Assembly: GCA_002327445.1 (NCBI GenBank)
Contig: DCWA01000040.1
Span: 26,834 to 90,833, forward strand
DNA length: 64,000 nucleotides
Direction: 5' to 3'
DNA from: Desulfobacteraceae bacterium UBA2174
GTDB taxonomy: Bacteria > Desulfobacterota > Desulfobacteria > Desulfobacterales > UBA2174
Translations under genes and position numbers: made by a program
Shown here: in pieces, positions 9,251 through 17,662 of the stretch
Layout: each line of letters opens with the position of its first letter
Numbering within the stretch: position 1 is the stretch's first letter
The notes under the pieces: model-generated
What the model was told of the DNA's origin: nothing
Database searches by the model: none
Seen by the model: only the letters and a program-made list of their open reading frames with translations

Positions 9251-9420
9251 GGCGTTCGGGCAGGTCTTCTGACTCTCGGATCCTCCTACCGGCCGCGCCT
9301 TCCCGCATCGATACGCCGGTGCAGTGGCTTCCTGCGGCTTTCGTCCCCGATCACAGCGGCGGGCCCGTCCCCGATTTTCACGGGGTTCCCTTTGCACTCG
9401 CAAGCGAGCACCCAAACGCC
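9251..9420 (-). promoter_or_regulatory. Cobalamin riboswitch, proximal copy
   Basis: On the minus strand the element reads GTGAAAATCGGGGAC, GGGCCCGCCGCTGTGA, CGAAAGCC, GCCACTG and the B12 box AGTCAGAAGACCTGCC in the canonical order. The closing helix P1 pairs GGCGTTTGGG (9411-9420) with CCCGAACGCC (9251-9260). Its 3' end is 144 nt before the btuB start. Confidence 0.95.
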
Positions 9421-9446
9421 GACAAATGGCAATGATGCCGAAGAAC

Positions 9447-9487
9447 AAAAAAATCCCCGGACCGAAAATGGCTTCGATCCGGGGATT
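9447..9487 (-). terminator. Intrinsic terminator of the distal riboswitch
   Basis: AATCCCCGGATCGAAG pairs with a complementary arm ending CCGGGGATT, followed on the minus strand by a run of seven U. It lies between the two riboswitches, so transcription started upstream would stop here when the distal aptamer is bound. Inferred transcriptional expression platform. Confidence 0.85.
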
Positions 9488-9545
9488 CCCTGATTTATCC
9501 TCAAGATCCGGGCCAGCGGGCGCTCCACGCACCGCTGCCGCGTCT

Positions 9546-9709
9546 GCCCGGGCAGGTCTTCTGGCTCTCGGATCCTCCTACCGGCCGCGCCTTCCCGCAC
9601 CGATAAACCGGTGCAGTGACTTTGTGCGGCGTTCGTCCCCGATCACAGCGGCGGGCCCGCCCCCGATTTCCACGGGATTCCCTATTGAGCGCAAGATGCG
9701 CACCCGGAC
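9546..9709 (-). promoter_or_regulatory. Cobalamin riboswitch, distal copy
   Basis: Second full cobalamin aptamer on the minus strand, with GGGCCCGCCGCTGTGA, GTCACTG (one change from the usual GCCACTG), GGGAAGGCG and the B12 box AGCCAGAAGACCTGCC. P1 can form between GTCCGGG and CCCGGGC. It is followed by the 9447-9487 terminator and then by the proximal riboswitch. Confidence 0.94.
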
Positions 9710-9734
9710 ATCTGCTCAAACGAGCAGTTGTTGC

Positions 9735-10310
9735 CGTCGTATCCCATGAACGCGGCGCTGTCAAGCGGCCTGGCGCCCTCGGCCAAGGCTCCGCCAAATC
9801 AAGGGGGTCAGCTGCCTTTTTTCCCGAATGTCGCCGTTTCCCGCCGTATTCCTGAATGCGGATTCCTTCGTCCGGAATGACACACGGGAGGGGGGGGACC
9901 GGAATGACACGGAAGGGGGGACCGGAATGACACGGAGAAGGAAGCGTCATCCCGAGGTGCGCATGGCCGACCCCCTGTCATCCCGAGGAGACCTTTCCCC
10001 TGTCAGCCCGAGGAGCAACGCGACGAGGGATCTCTCCGAACCTGCCCCCACTTGCCGCCTTCTTCCCAACTGCAGATTCCTCGCTGACGCTCGGAATGAC
10101 AGCAGCAGAAGGTTGACATCCGGTGGAGTCGTCGCCGCACGATTCGTGCTTGATGACATCAACTTTCAATAAACGGGGAACGACGAGGGATCTATTTGAG
10201 GCGGCAAGGTTCCTCACGCCTCCGAAAATCACAGCAATGCAAAATAGTTACACGCGAGGTGGCAGCGAATCATTTCCGTTGTCGCAGGACTTCGAAGGGA
10301 CCATCGACCT
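9735..10310. repeat. Intergenic region with dispersed repeats
   Basis: No supported gene in ~575 bp. It starts upstream of the distal riboswitch and must contain its promoter, which I could not place. From ~9876 it holds tandem GGAATGACAC units and then a full repeat, including the 44-bp module at 10130-10173 (GCACGATTCGTGCTTGATGA inside it) also found at 34414, 50432 and 59334. Confidence 0.75.
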
Positions 10311-10952
10311 TCAGTCGGGAAGCCGCACCCCGGAACGCTCCACGATGGCGACCACCTGGTCGAGGGCGTCGATGTAATGAATCGCCGGCAGTTCCCGATT
10401 TTGATAGGCGATAAACGGAACCCCCGCCGCCGCCGATGCTTCGGCGTCCAGGGTCGAGTCCCCGATGAAAATCATCGCCTCGGGAGGCACGGCGAAATGG
10501 TCCGCAATTTTGAGCAGGCTGTCGGGATGGGGCTTTGGCCGGGGAACGTCCAGTGCCCCGACCACCAGATCGAATGCCCGGGTCAGCTCGTGTTCTTCCA
10601 GCACCCGGTGCATCGTGTCGGTGCGATTGGTGGCCACGGCCGTCTTGCAGGCGGGCCTCAAGCGCCGCAACAGCGGTTTGAGATGAGGCTCGATCCTCAT
10701 GTAGGGAACGAAAGGCAGGTAGGTGAGGGTGCGGCGAAAGGCGTGGGCCGCCTGGTATTCTTCTTCGTCGGGGAACAGGAAACGCAGCGACGCGTCCACG
10801 GTGTTCATGTGGGTGAAAGCCAACTGGTCCTCGGTGAGCGGCGGGCGCGAAAATTGGGCCAACACCCGGTTGTAATAGGCCGCGTTGGCTTCACGGGAAT
10901 CGAACATCACCCCGTCGCAGTCGAAGGCCACCACCTGGATCTGAATCCTCAT
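10311..10952 (-). CDS. HAD-family hydrolase (phosphoglycolate phosphatase-like)
   Basis: A 213-aa haloacid-dehalogenase phosphatase. Motif I is DCDGVMFD at residues 11-18 with both catalytic aspartates, motif II is the ATNRT strand end, the motif III lysine is in RPKPHPD, and motif IV is FIGDSTLDAEAS. The small alpha-helical cap between motifs I and II is of the Gph/PGPase type. Substrate cannot be told from sequence. Its start overlaps the stop of the DUF1573 gene by 4 bp (ATGA), so the two form one operon and are probably coupled, although no functional link is evident. Confidence 0.85.
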   Translation of the reverse strand: MRIQIQVVAFDCDGVMFDSREANAAYYNRVLAQFSRPPLTEDQLAFTHMNTVDASLRFLFPDEEEYQAAHAFRRTLTYLPFVPYMRIEPHLKPLLRRLRPACKTAVATNRTDTMHRVLEEHELTRAFDLVVGALDVPRPKPHPDSLLKIADHFAVPPEAMIFIGDSTLDAEASAAAGVPFIAYQNRELPAIHYIDALDQVVAIVERSGVRLPD

Positions 10953-11704
10953 TGGACCACCTTCGGCGCAGCCGCCCCGGGTTTCACTTCGCCTTCTGCC
11001 AGGGGGGCCAGGATATTGCCGTGCACGTGGATGAAGAGTTTGGGACGCATGGGGCTGTCGGTGTGCAAGGTCAGCGTCTCTGCGTACCGTCCCGGTTCGG
11101 TGCGCCGGTTTTCCACCGTCAGCCGATAGGCCGGCTGGCCGTTGTGCTCGATTTTCTCCAACCGGTGGGCGATGAAGCGCTCGCCGGCGTTGGTTTCCAC
11201 CTTGACCAGCTTGAAGGCAAAACGCGCCTCGGGCACGATGGTGACCGTCTGGCGCATCGGCTGGTCGCCATACCCCTGGAAGACGAGGCGACTGGGCTGA
11301 ATGGTAACAAAACGCAACACTTCGCCGCCGATGGCCAGTTCCACGGCGGGGCGGCTCGGATCGTTGGATTCAACCCGGGCCCCTTTGCGCATCTTTTCGC
11401 CGCCATACCCCGAGGTGCTGAGCTTCAAGCTGATCTTTCCCTCTCCGCCGGGAGGGAGCCGCTTCGGAAATGAAACGGCCGTGCACCCTCAGCCGGTGCG
11501 GACCTTGTAAATCTCCAGCTCGGCCTCTCCGGCATTGCGCACGACGAAGTCATGCACGACCGTCTCCCCCTCGGCAACCGGTTCAAAGGTATGCTCAAGG
11601 GAGGGAATCTCGATGCGCGGCACCGGAGTCTGTTCCGCAGCGCCGGCCGCCACCGTCAGCACGATCCACACCAGCCAAAAGGCTGCGCCGATCCTTGTCT
11701 TCAT
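10949..11704 (-). CDS. DUF1573 exported protein, probable selenoprotein with in-frame UGA at codon 72
   Basis: Reads as one 251-residue frame interrupted only by TGA at 11489-11491. Upstream of it lie a signal segment (FWLVWIVLTVAAGAAE) and a DUF1573 beta-strand core (HTFEPVAEGETVVHDFVV, then IYKVRTG). Downstream, in the same frame, come GCTAVSFPKRLPPGGEGKIS, GYGGEKMRKGARVESNDPS and the rest of the domain. DUF1573 proteins typically have CGCT here, so UGA replaces the first Cys (U72-G73-C74-T75). The frame is kept on both sides, unlike a frameshift, and a hairpin follows the UGA. The start at 11704 has AGGAG 5 bases upstream. Alternatives are a nonsense mutation or a sequencing error. Confidence 0.8.
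11457..11480 (-). promoter_or_regulatory. SECIS-like hairpin just after the UGA codon
   Basis: Starts 8 nt 3' of the UGA of the DUF1573 gene. GGCCGTTTC pairs with GAAGCGGCT over nine pairs (two are G-U) with a six-base AUUUCC loop. Position and size suit a bacterial SECIS element. The loop has no G, which differs from the E. coli fdhF type. Confidence 0.5.
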
Positions 11705-11877
11705 CGCATCTCCTTGTTCTGTCATCGCCGGATCCGGCATCGACAAAGTCCGAACCAAGCCAATTCATAATGAATCACCCGATCTTTGGCAAGTCCGGCG
11801 CTGTTGATTCCCCGTACGGGCTTGACTTCCAACGAAACTGAAAATCATTCATTTTATATCGATTTGATCATAAAAAA

Positions 11878-11906
11878 TTGACAATTGCATCGGCCTTCTG
11901 TTAGCA
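11878..11906 (+). promoter_or_regulatory. Possible sigma70 promoter before the livM remnant
   Basis: TTGACA, 17-bp spacer, then TTAGCA as a weak -10. It is in an AT-rich stretch 42 bp before the ATG of the truncated livM-like frame. Only the -35 is convincing. Confidence 0.35.
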
Positions 11907-11948
11907 ATACCCGTCCTCATCGCCGCATCTTGGGAGAACAAGCCCGCC

Positions 11949-12095
11949 ATGGACATGAAACGCGATTACTACGAAGATGTCGAGCTGTTCTCCTCTCCGG
12001 TAATCGCGTTCTGGTTTCTTGCCCTCCTGGCCGCCCTGGCGATCTTTCCGTTCGCTGTCAAAAATTACTATGTTTATCCGGGTTTATCCGGCCAA
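11949..12095 (+). pseudogene. livM-like branched-chain amino acid permease, N-terminal fragment
   Basis: The first ~43 codons read as the start of a LivM-type ABC permease: a short charged N-terminus (MKRDYYEDVELFSSP), one membrane segment (FWFLALLAALAIFPF) and VKNYYVY, the usual end of the first helix. After ~12077 the homology stops and at ~12099 an IS end begins. A GGGAGA Shine-Dalgarno precedes the ATG. No other liv genes are present, so this is what remains of a transporter cluster after an IS-associated deletion. Confidence 0.65.
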
Positions 12096-12098
12096 CGG

Positions 12099-12260
12099 TG
12101 GTGGACCCGAAAGGTTGGACAGCCTGATGGGTGCGATAAGCTAAGAGGCAGAAGAAAATATAGAAGTAAAAAGACATCAGGCGGCCTCGGCGAAAGGATG
12201 AGGCAAACCGAAGTAAGCCTCATCCGGCGTTTTATTGTCAAGAGCTGAATGAGCTCTGCC
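12099..12260 (-). mobile_element. IS3-family (IS150-like) insertion sequence remnant
   Basis: The minus strand encodes the last 27 residues of an OrfB integrase-type transposase (RAHSALDNKTPDEAYFGLPH, then PFAEAA and stop at 12177), a standard C-terminus in this group. About 55 bp beyond the stop the sequence TGGACCCGAAAGGTTGGACAG at 12102-12122 resembles the IS150 terminal inverted repeat. The rest of the transposase and the other end are missing: at 12260/12261 it joins directly to acyl-CoA synthetase sequence. It marks a deletion that removed one IS end with flanking DNA. Confidence 0.8.
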
Positions 12261-12261
12261 G

Positions 12262-13616
12262 TGGGTGATCGCCGACCTGTCCATCCAGTGCGCCGGCGCG
12301 GCCACGGTGGGCATCTACGCCACCAGCGCCTGGCCGCAGGTGCATTACGTGGTGGATCACAGCGAGGCGCGCCTCCTTTTCGTCGAAAACGAGGAGCAGC
12401 TCGACAAGTGGCTCCACTTTCAAGGGCTGGCCAAGGCCCTGGAGCGAGTGATCGTCTGGGACACCGAGGGGCTGCGGGCGTTTTCGGATCCCCGGGTCCT
12501 GACCTTCGATGCGTTGCTGGAGCAAGGCCGGAAGGCCCTGGCCGCCGGGCCCACCGCCGTCGCCGAACGCATGGCCGCCCTGACCCCGGATGATGTGGCC
12601 CTCCTGATCTACAGGGAACCACCGGTCCGCCCAAGGGGGCCATGCTCACCCACCGCAACGTCACCTGGATGGCCCGGGCCGTAGCCGTGGACAACCCGAT
12701 CTTCGACACGGACGAGGTACTTTCCTTTCTGCCCTTGTGCCACATCTTCGAGCGCATCTTCTCCGTGCTGGCCCACGTCACCCACGGCTACACGGTCAAC
12801 TTCGTCGGGGCCCTGGACGTGTTCCGCAAGCTCAACGAACGGCTCGGCTTCGAGCGCATCCGCGTGGCCTACAGCGGGGCGGCGCCCATCGCCCCGGACG
12901 TGCTGGCTTTCTTTCAGGCCATCGGCGTCAACCTCATCGAAGGCTACGGCCAGACCGAGGGCACCGGGGTCACTACCTTGAGCCCCGTCGGCAAGGTGAA
13001 GTTCGGCACCGTGGGCCTCCCGCTGCCCGGCGTCCAGGTGCGCATCGCCGATGACGGCGAAATCCTGGTGCGATCGCCGGCGGTGTTCGCAGGCTATTTC
13101 AAGGATTCCAGGGCCACGGCGGAAACCGTGGTGGACGGCTGGCTGCATTCCGGCGATGTGGGGGAACTGGATGCCAACGGGTACCTGCGCATCACCGACC
13201 GCAAAAAGGACATCATCGTCACCGCCGGCGGCAAGAACATCACGCCCCAGTACATCGAAAACAAGCTCAAGGCGAGCATCTACATCAACGATGCGGTGGT
13301 GATCGGCGACCGGCGCAAGTTCTTGGCGGCCCTGATCATGATCGACGAAGACAACGTGGTGAAGTACGCGCAGGACCACAAGGTGCAGTTTTCCACCTAC
13401 CGGGACCTCACCGAGGCGCCGGAGATCGTTCGCCTGATCCAGGCGGAGGTGGACGCGGTCAACGCCACGTTGTCACGGGTGGAAAACGTGCGCAAGTTTA
13501 CGATTCTGCCCAAGAAACTCTACGAGGAGGACGGCGAGGTGACCCCCACCATGAAGGTCAAGCGCCGGGCCATCAACGACGCCTTCGCCGATCTGATCGA
13601 AGCGATGTACCGGTAA
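12262..13616 (+). pseudogene. Long-chain acyl-CoA synthetase (AMP-binding), 5'-truncated and frameshifted
   Basis: Residual ~450 codons of an AMP-forming acyl-CoA ligase usually ~640 aa. It begins in mid-domain with WVIADLSIQCAGA directly at the IS junction, so the first ~190 residues are gone. The P-loop motif, expected as YTSGTTGPPKGAM, is damaged: at ~12611-12616 about four bases are missing, changing frame from 1 to 3. After that the frame is intact to 13616, with GYGQTEGTG, GWLHSGDVGELD, DRKKDIIVTAGGKNI and the C-terminal KKLYEEDGE. In related genomes such a ligase sits in liv clusters, which fits the livM fragment. A product from an internal start (12642) would lack the ATP loop. Confidence 0.85.
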
Positions 13617-13823
13617 ATTTGATTTATTTTTCTCGTGCGGGGGAGGTTCGGCGGCAAGGCTGAAACTTCAGGAAGACAGGAACGAACATCGCAGCACTGC
13701 TGCCAGAGTAGCCCAACGCCCGCGATTGAACCGCACCAGCGGGGCGATCGAAGACAGCCTTCACCGGCCCCCACGGTTCGATTCCGCTTTACATCCACGC
13801 CAAGATTCACTATCAGCGCCCCC

Positions 13824-15095
13824 ATGATATCCGCCTTGGGATCGTTCCTGGCCTTGTACACGGCCGTTTTCACCCTCCTGATGGGCTTGGGGCTGCTGGG
13901 CACCCTGCTGAGTCTGCGCATGACCATGGCGGGGTTTTCCTCCCTGGCCACCGGCCTGGTCCAGTCGGCCTACTATATCGGTCTGGTGTTCGGGTCCATT
14001 GTCTGCCAGCGCCTGGTGCACCGGGTGGGGCACATCCGCACCTTCGCCGCCTTGGCCGCCATCTCCACCGCCACCATCATGCTCCACGGGCTTCACTTCT
14101 CCGCCCCCTTCTGGGCCTTTCTGCGCCTGATCACCGGCATGGCCACCATCGGCCTGTTCATGATCATCGAAAGCTGGCTCAACGAGTGCACCCCGTCGTC
14201 GGCCCGGGGCCGGGTCTTTTCCATCTACATGGCGCTCAGCTACCTGGGCATCGGCATCGGCCAACTGATGCTCAACCTCAGCGGCGCCGCCGGGGATGCG
14301 CCCTTTTTCACCGCCGGCATCCTGCTGGCCCTTTGCCTGGTACCGGTGTCGCTCACCACGGCCGTCTCGCCGGCCATGCCGCAAACCACCCGGCTGAGCC
14401 TGCGGACCTTGCTGCGCAAGACGCCCCTGGCGATGCTCGGCTGCTTTTCCGCCGGCCTGATCAACAGCAGCTTCTACGCCATGGGACCGGTCTTCGGCCA
14501 CGCCATCGGCCTGACCGTGCCGCAACTGTCGCTGTTCATGAGCGCCGCGGTCTTCGGCGGCCTTGCCCTGCAGTGGACCGTGGGCAGCCTCTCGGACCGC
14601 TTCGACCGGACCCTGGTCCTGCCGGCGGTGGCCGTGCTCATCGCCTTGATGAGCCTGCTGGTCATGGGCGCCACCCGGGTTGCGTTCCCCTTGTTGCTGG
14701 CCGCCATGTTCCTGTTCGGAGGAACCGGATTCACCCTCTACCCGGTGGCAGTGGCCCGCGGGAACGACCTTTTCGAACCGGGACAGGTGGTGGCGGTCAG
14801 CTCGGGGCTGCTGTTCAGTTACGGCCTCGGGGCCAGCATCGGTCCGGTCCTGGCCGCCACGACGATCCGAATCGCGGCCACCCCTTGCGGCCTGTTCGCC
14901 TTCACCGCCATCATCGCCAGCATTTACGCGGCCCTGGCCGTTTGGTTGAGAACCCTGGAGTCGGTGGCCATCGTACCGGTGCAGGAGCAGGCCGCCTTCA
15001 TGCCGCTCAAACGGACCTCGCCGGTGGTCATGGCCATCGATCCCCGGGGGGAGCCGCCGTCCGAAACGAGCGAAGCCTCCAATACCAGGCAATGA
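13824..15095 (+). CDS. MFS transporter (YcaD-like)
   Basis: A 423-aa major facilitator with about 12 hydrophobic segments. The first pair reads MISALGSFLALYTAVFTLLM; the loop after helix 2 has RLVHRVGHIRT in the position of the MFS motif A, and the second half repeats it as GSLSDRFDRT. IIESWLNECTPSSARGRVF matches the YcaD/DHA-like group. I chose ATG 13824, as the frame to 13635 adds 63 residues without transporter character. The C-terminal ~40 residues are hydrophilic. Substrate unknown; monocistronic in appearance, 200 bp after the acyl-CoA synthetase remnant. Confidence 0.85.
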   Translation: MISALGSFLALYTAVFTLLMGLGLLGTLLSLRMTMAGFSSLATGLVQSAYYIGLVFGSIVCQRLVHRVGHIRTFAALAAISTATIMLHGLHFSAPFWAFLRLITGMATIGLFMIIESWLNECTPSSARGRVFSIYMALSYLGIGIGQLMLNLSGAAGDAPFFTAGILLALCLVPVSLTTAVSPAMPQTTRLSLRTLLRKTPLAMLGCFSAGLINSSFYAMGPVFGHAIGLTVPQLSLFMSAAVFGGLALQWTVGSLSDRFDRTLVLPAVAVLIALMSLLVMGATRVAFPLLLAAMFLFGGTGFTLYPVAVARGNDLFEPGQVVAVSSGLLFSYGLGASIGPVLAATTIRIAATPCGLFAFTAIIASIYAALAVWLRTLESVAIVPVQEQAAFMPLKRTSPVVMAIDPRGEPPSETSEASNTRQ

Positions 15096-15193
15096 CCGCG
15101 GCCGCCGGCCTCGTCCGGGTTGACCTCGACGGCAATGGCGTGACAGGGTTGGATTTGTAAAAGCGCTACAAACGCAGACACGTGGGGGCCGTC

Positions 15194-15739
15194 ATGACCA
15201 TCGAGATGCCAAACGAGGAACGGGTCGCCGTGGTGGATCCCTCCAACCGCTTTGCCTGCGCCGCGCCCCGCTGGCGCATGCGGCGTGACAATCTCATCCA
15301 CCGCGCCTGCTACATCCTGGTGTTCAATTCCCGCGGCGACCTCTTCGTCCACCAGCGCACCGACATCAAGGACGTGTATCCGGGCTTTCATGATCTGGCC
15401 GCCGGCGGCGTGGTCCTGGCCGGCGAATCCTACGACGCGGCGGCGCAACGGGAGCTGGCCGAAGAGCTCGGTATCACGGACCGGCCGTTGACGGCACTCT
15501 TCGACTTCTTCCGGGAAGACGCCCACTGCCGGGTCTGGGGGCGGGTCTACCGCTGTGTCTACGACGGCCCCATGAGGCTGCAGCCCGAGGAGATCGTCTC
15601 GGGCCGCTTCATGGCGCCGGATGCCGTAGAACGCGATCTGCCGCTGGAGCGGATCACTCCCGACAGCCTGGAAGCCTTCCGGATCTACCTGGAACGCGGG
15701 GGTCAATCGGTGCCGGGCGGATTCTTGCGGCGCACATAG
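15194..15739 (+). CDS. Nudix hydrolase (YfcD/Idi-like)
   Basis: 181-aa Nudix protein. A perfect Nudix box GX5EX7REUXEEXGU occupies residues 72-94 (G72, E78, R86-E87, E90-E91), giving the Mg-binding helix for cleavage of nucleoside-diphosphate-type substrates. HRACYILVFNSRGDLFVHQR before it is characteristic of YfcD and isopentenyl-diphosphate isomerase relatives. ATG 15194 follows a GGGGG stretch; a GTG at 15182 in frame is also possible. Its 3' end overlaps the convergent thioesterase gene by 37 bp. Substrate not predictable. Confidence 0.88.
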   Translation: MTIEMPNEERVAVVDPSNRFACAAPRWRMRRDNLIHRACYILVFNSRGDLFVHQRTDIKDVYPGFHDLAAGGVVLAGESYDAAAQRELAEELGITDRPLTALFDFFREDAHCRVWGRVYRCVYDGPMRLQPEEIVSGRFMAPDAVERDLPLERITPDSLEAFRIYLERGGQSVPGGFLRRT

Positions 15740-16167
15740 AGCGTCTTTTCCACCCGTGCCACCACTTCTTCCTCGGCATTTCGAATCTCGACGACAAATT
15801 CAGGCAGGTACTTGCCGCCATCGGCGGTCCGGGTGTGAATCGCCTCCAGATCGGCGTCGGTGAGATGAAAATCGGCGTGGAGGACGCCGCGGCCGGGTTT
15901 GAGAAACGCGATGCGCGCGGCCTGATCCCAGACGATGTAATCAGGGCCCAGCACCTGCATCAGCATCAGCATGTAGAACGGATCGACCATGCTGTAGAGG
16001 CTGCCGCCGAAGTGGGTTCCCACGTAGTTGCGGTTGTACCAGCGCAGGGCCATCTCGACCCGAAGGTGCCGGAAATCCGGCGCCACCGAACGCACCCGCA
16101 CCCCGGCCCCCAGGTAGGGCGGATAGAGGTTGACCAGCCGTCGAAAGTTTTTTGCATTCATGGGCAT
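15703..16167 (-). CDS. DUF4442-type hotdog-fold thioesterase
   Basis: 154 aa with the single hotdog fold of the YiiD/DUF4442 group: NYVGTHFGGSLYSMVDPFY contains the conserved HFGG turn and Asp, followed by the long central helix, and VVARVEKTLYVRR is the last strand. Such proteins are thought to hydrolyse or bind acyl-CoA thioesters; here the catalytic role is inferred from the family. Start ATG 16167 or 16161 cannot be told apart. The gene overlaps tail-to-tail with the Nudix gene. Confidence 0.8.
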   Translation of the reverse strand: MPMNAKNFRRLVNLYPPYLGAGVRVRSVAPDFRHLRVEMALRWYNRNYVGTHFGGSLYSMVDPFYMLMLMQVLGPDYIVWDQAARIAFLKPGRGVLHADFHLTDADLEAIHTRTADGGKYLPEFVVEIRNAEEEVVARVEKTLYVRRKNPPGTD

Positions 16168-16231
16168 GTGATGAAACCCGTTCCGTGCGCTGCCTGTCAA
16201 GCTTTCCTTGAGAGCCCGAAAGGATCGCAAT

Positions 16232-17653
16232 TCAGGGGAATCGGGGCCCCAGGACCTGGTACATGTCGATGCGCCCCTTGCCCTTGATCTCGATCTTGCC
16301 ACGGTATCGGCATTCGAAGTCGTGGCGCACCAGGTCATAGGCGTAGGCCGACAGGTTGATGCACCCCGGTTCGGCCGCATTCTGCAGGCGGGCGGCGATG
16401 TTTACCGCATCGCCCCAGACATCGTAGGTGAACTTGCTCTTGCCCACCACGCCGGCCACCGCCACGCCACTGTGGATCCCGATACGCATGGGCCACTTGA
16501 GCGCCGCGCGGCGGTTGCGCGCCTCGATGAAGGCGGTCATCTCCAGGGCACAGCGCACGCAGGCGGCCGCGTGGCCCGCTATCGGCTCGGGAAGCCCCGC
16601 CACGGCGAAATAGGCGTCGCCGATGGTCTTGATCTTCTCCAGCCCTTGGCGCGCCACGATGTCGTCGAAGGCGCTGAAGATGGCGTTGAGTTCGTCCACC
16701 AGCTTCTGCGGCGGGATGGTGCCGACCGTGACGGTGAAATCCACCAGATCGGCGAAAAGGATGCTCACCTCCTCGTGGCGACGGGGGGTGTTGCGCCCGG
16801 TGGACTGCAACTCCGCGGCCACCGGGCGCGGCAGGATGTTGTAGAGCAGCCGCTCGGTTTCTTCCTTTTCCCGCCTCAGCTCCGCCGTCTGGGCCGCAAC
16901 CCGCTCGGCCAGCTCCCGGTTGCTGGCCGCCACCACCTCCCGTTGAAAACGGATCCGTTCAATCTCTTCTTCCGCCAGACGCCGGCGCAGCCTCGCCATG
17001 CGGTCGGCGATGCCGAGGGAAAAGAACACCGTCTGGGAAACGGTCCCGAGCACGGCGATGTTTCTCAACCAAGGGCGCCAGGGGACGACCCCCAAGATTC
17101 CGAGGCCGTAGAGACAAACGCCGAAACAGAGAAAGCTGTTGCCCGCCAGATAGGCCCGGGCCGGGCGGTAGCCGCGCAGCAGGCAGATCCACCCCATGAC
17201 GATCACCGAAATGAAGATGCCCACGGTGATGAGGCTGTTCCAGACGAAGCCGGCACGGCGCAGCTCCAGGCCGATCAGCGGCGCGCCGATCAACGGTCCG
17301 GCGCAGAGCAGAAGGTTCATCAGGTGCAGCCAGCGATGCCCCCAGACGAGGTTTTCGGCCGTGTTGAGAAAATGCTGGGTAAAACGGACGAACAACCCCA
17401 CGCTCGCCAGGACGAGAAGCCATGAAAACAGGCTGTCCCAGCGGGGATGGGAAGGCCAGAGCAGACACCCCAGCCGCTCGCCGACACTGAGGATATAGAG
17501 CCCCGCGCAGATGCTGTAGAGGGCGAAATACAAATAGGCGTGCTCGCGGACGAAGATGAACAGCGCCAGGTTGTAGAGCCCCAGCCCGACGATGACGCCG
17601 ACCAGTATCCCATCCAGACAGGCATCGGCGACGATGGCCCCCATCGATTCCAC
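16232..17653 (-). CDS. Membrane-bound class III adenylate cyclase with 7TMR-DISM domain
   Basis: 473 aa. Residues ~14-215 hold seven membrane segments like 7TMR-DISM (GLYNLALFIFVREHAYLYFA; LFFSLGIADRM-like end). Then a coiled coil at ~220-268, the NILP hinge at 272-275 and the cyclase domain from ~295. Catalytic residues are visible: metal Asp302 in FADLVDFT, Asp346 in TIGDAYFA, the adenine-specifying Lys340 and Asp411 (YDVWGDAVNIAAR) and the transition-state Asn418/Arg422. It should make cAMP on the cytoplasmic side. The periplasmic DISMED2 sensor that usually precedes the seven helices is absent. It is 9 bp from the next upstream gene. Confidence 0.9.
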   Translation of the reverse strand: MESMGAIVADACLDGILVGVIVGLGLYNLALFIFVREHAYLYFALYSICAGLYILSVGERLGCLLWPSHPRWDSLFSWLLVLASVGLFVRFTQHFLNTAENLVWGHRWLHLMNLLLCAGPLIGAPLIGLELRRAGFVWNSLITVGIFISVIVMGWICLLRGYRPARAYLAGNSFLCFGVCLYGLGILGVVPWRPWLRNIAVLGTVSQTVFFSLGIADRMARLRRRLAEEEIERIRFQREVVAASNRELAERVAAQTAELRREKEETERLLYNILPRPVAAELQSTGRNTPRRHEEVSILFADLVDFTVTVGTIPPQKLVDELNAIFSAFDDIVARQGLEKIKTIGDAYFAVAGLPEPIAGHAAACVRCALEMTAFIEARNRRAALKWPMRIGIHSGVAVAGVVGKSKFTYDVWGDAVNIAARLQNAAEPGCINLSAYAYDLVRHDFECRYRGKIEIKGKGRIDMYQVLGPRFP

Positions 17654-17662
17654 CGCCGATCC

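Noticed and set aside
12601..12642. Possible UGA-selenocysteine or programmed frameshift in the acyl-CoA synthetase
   Set aside because: Frame changes by deletion of about four bases in the P-loop, not by a UGA; the gene is also truncated at its 5' end by an IS remnant.
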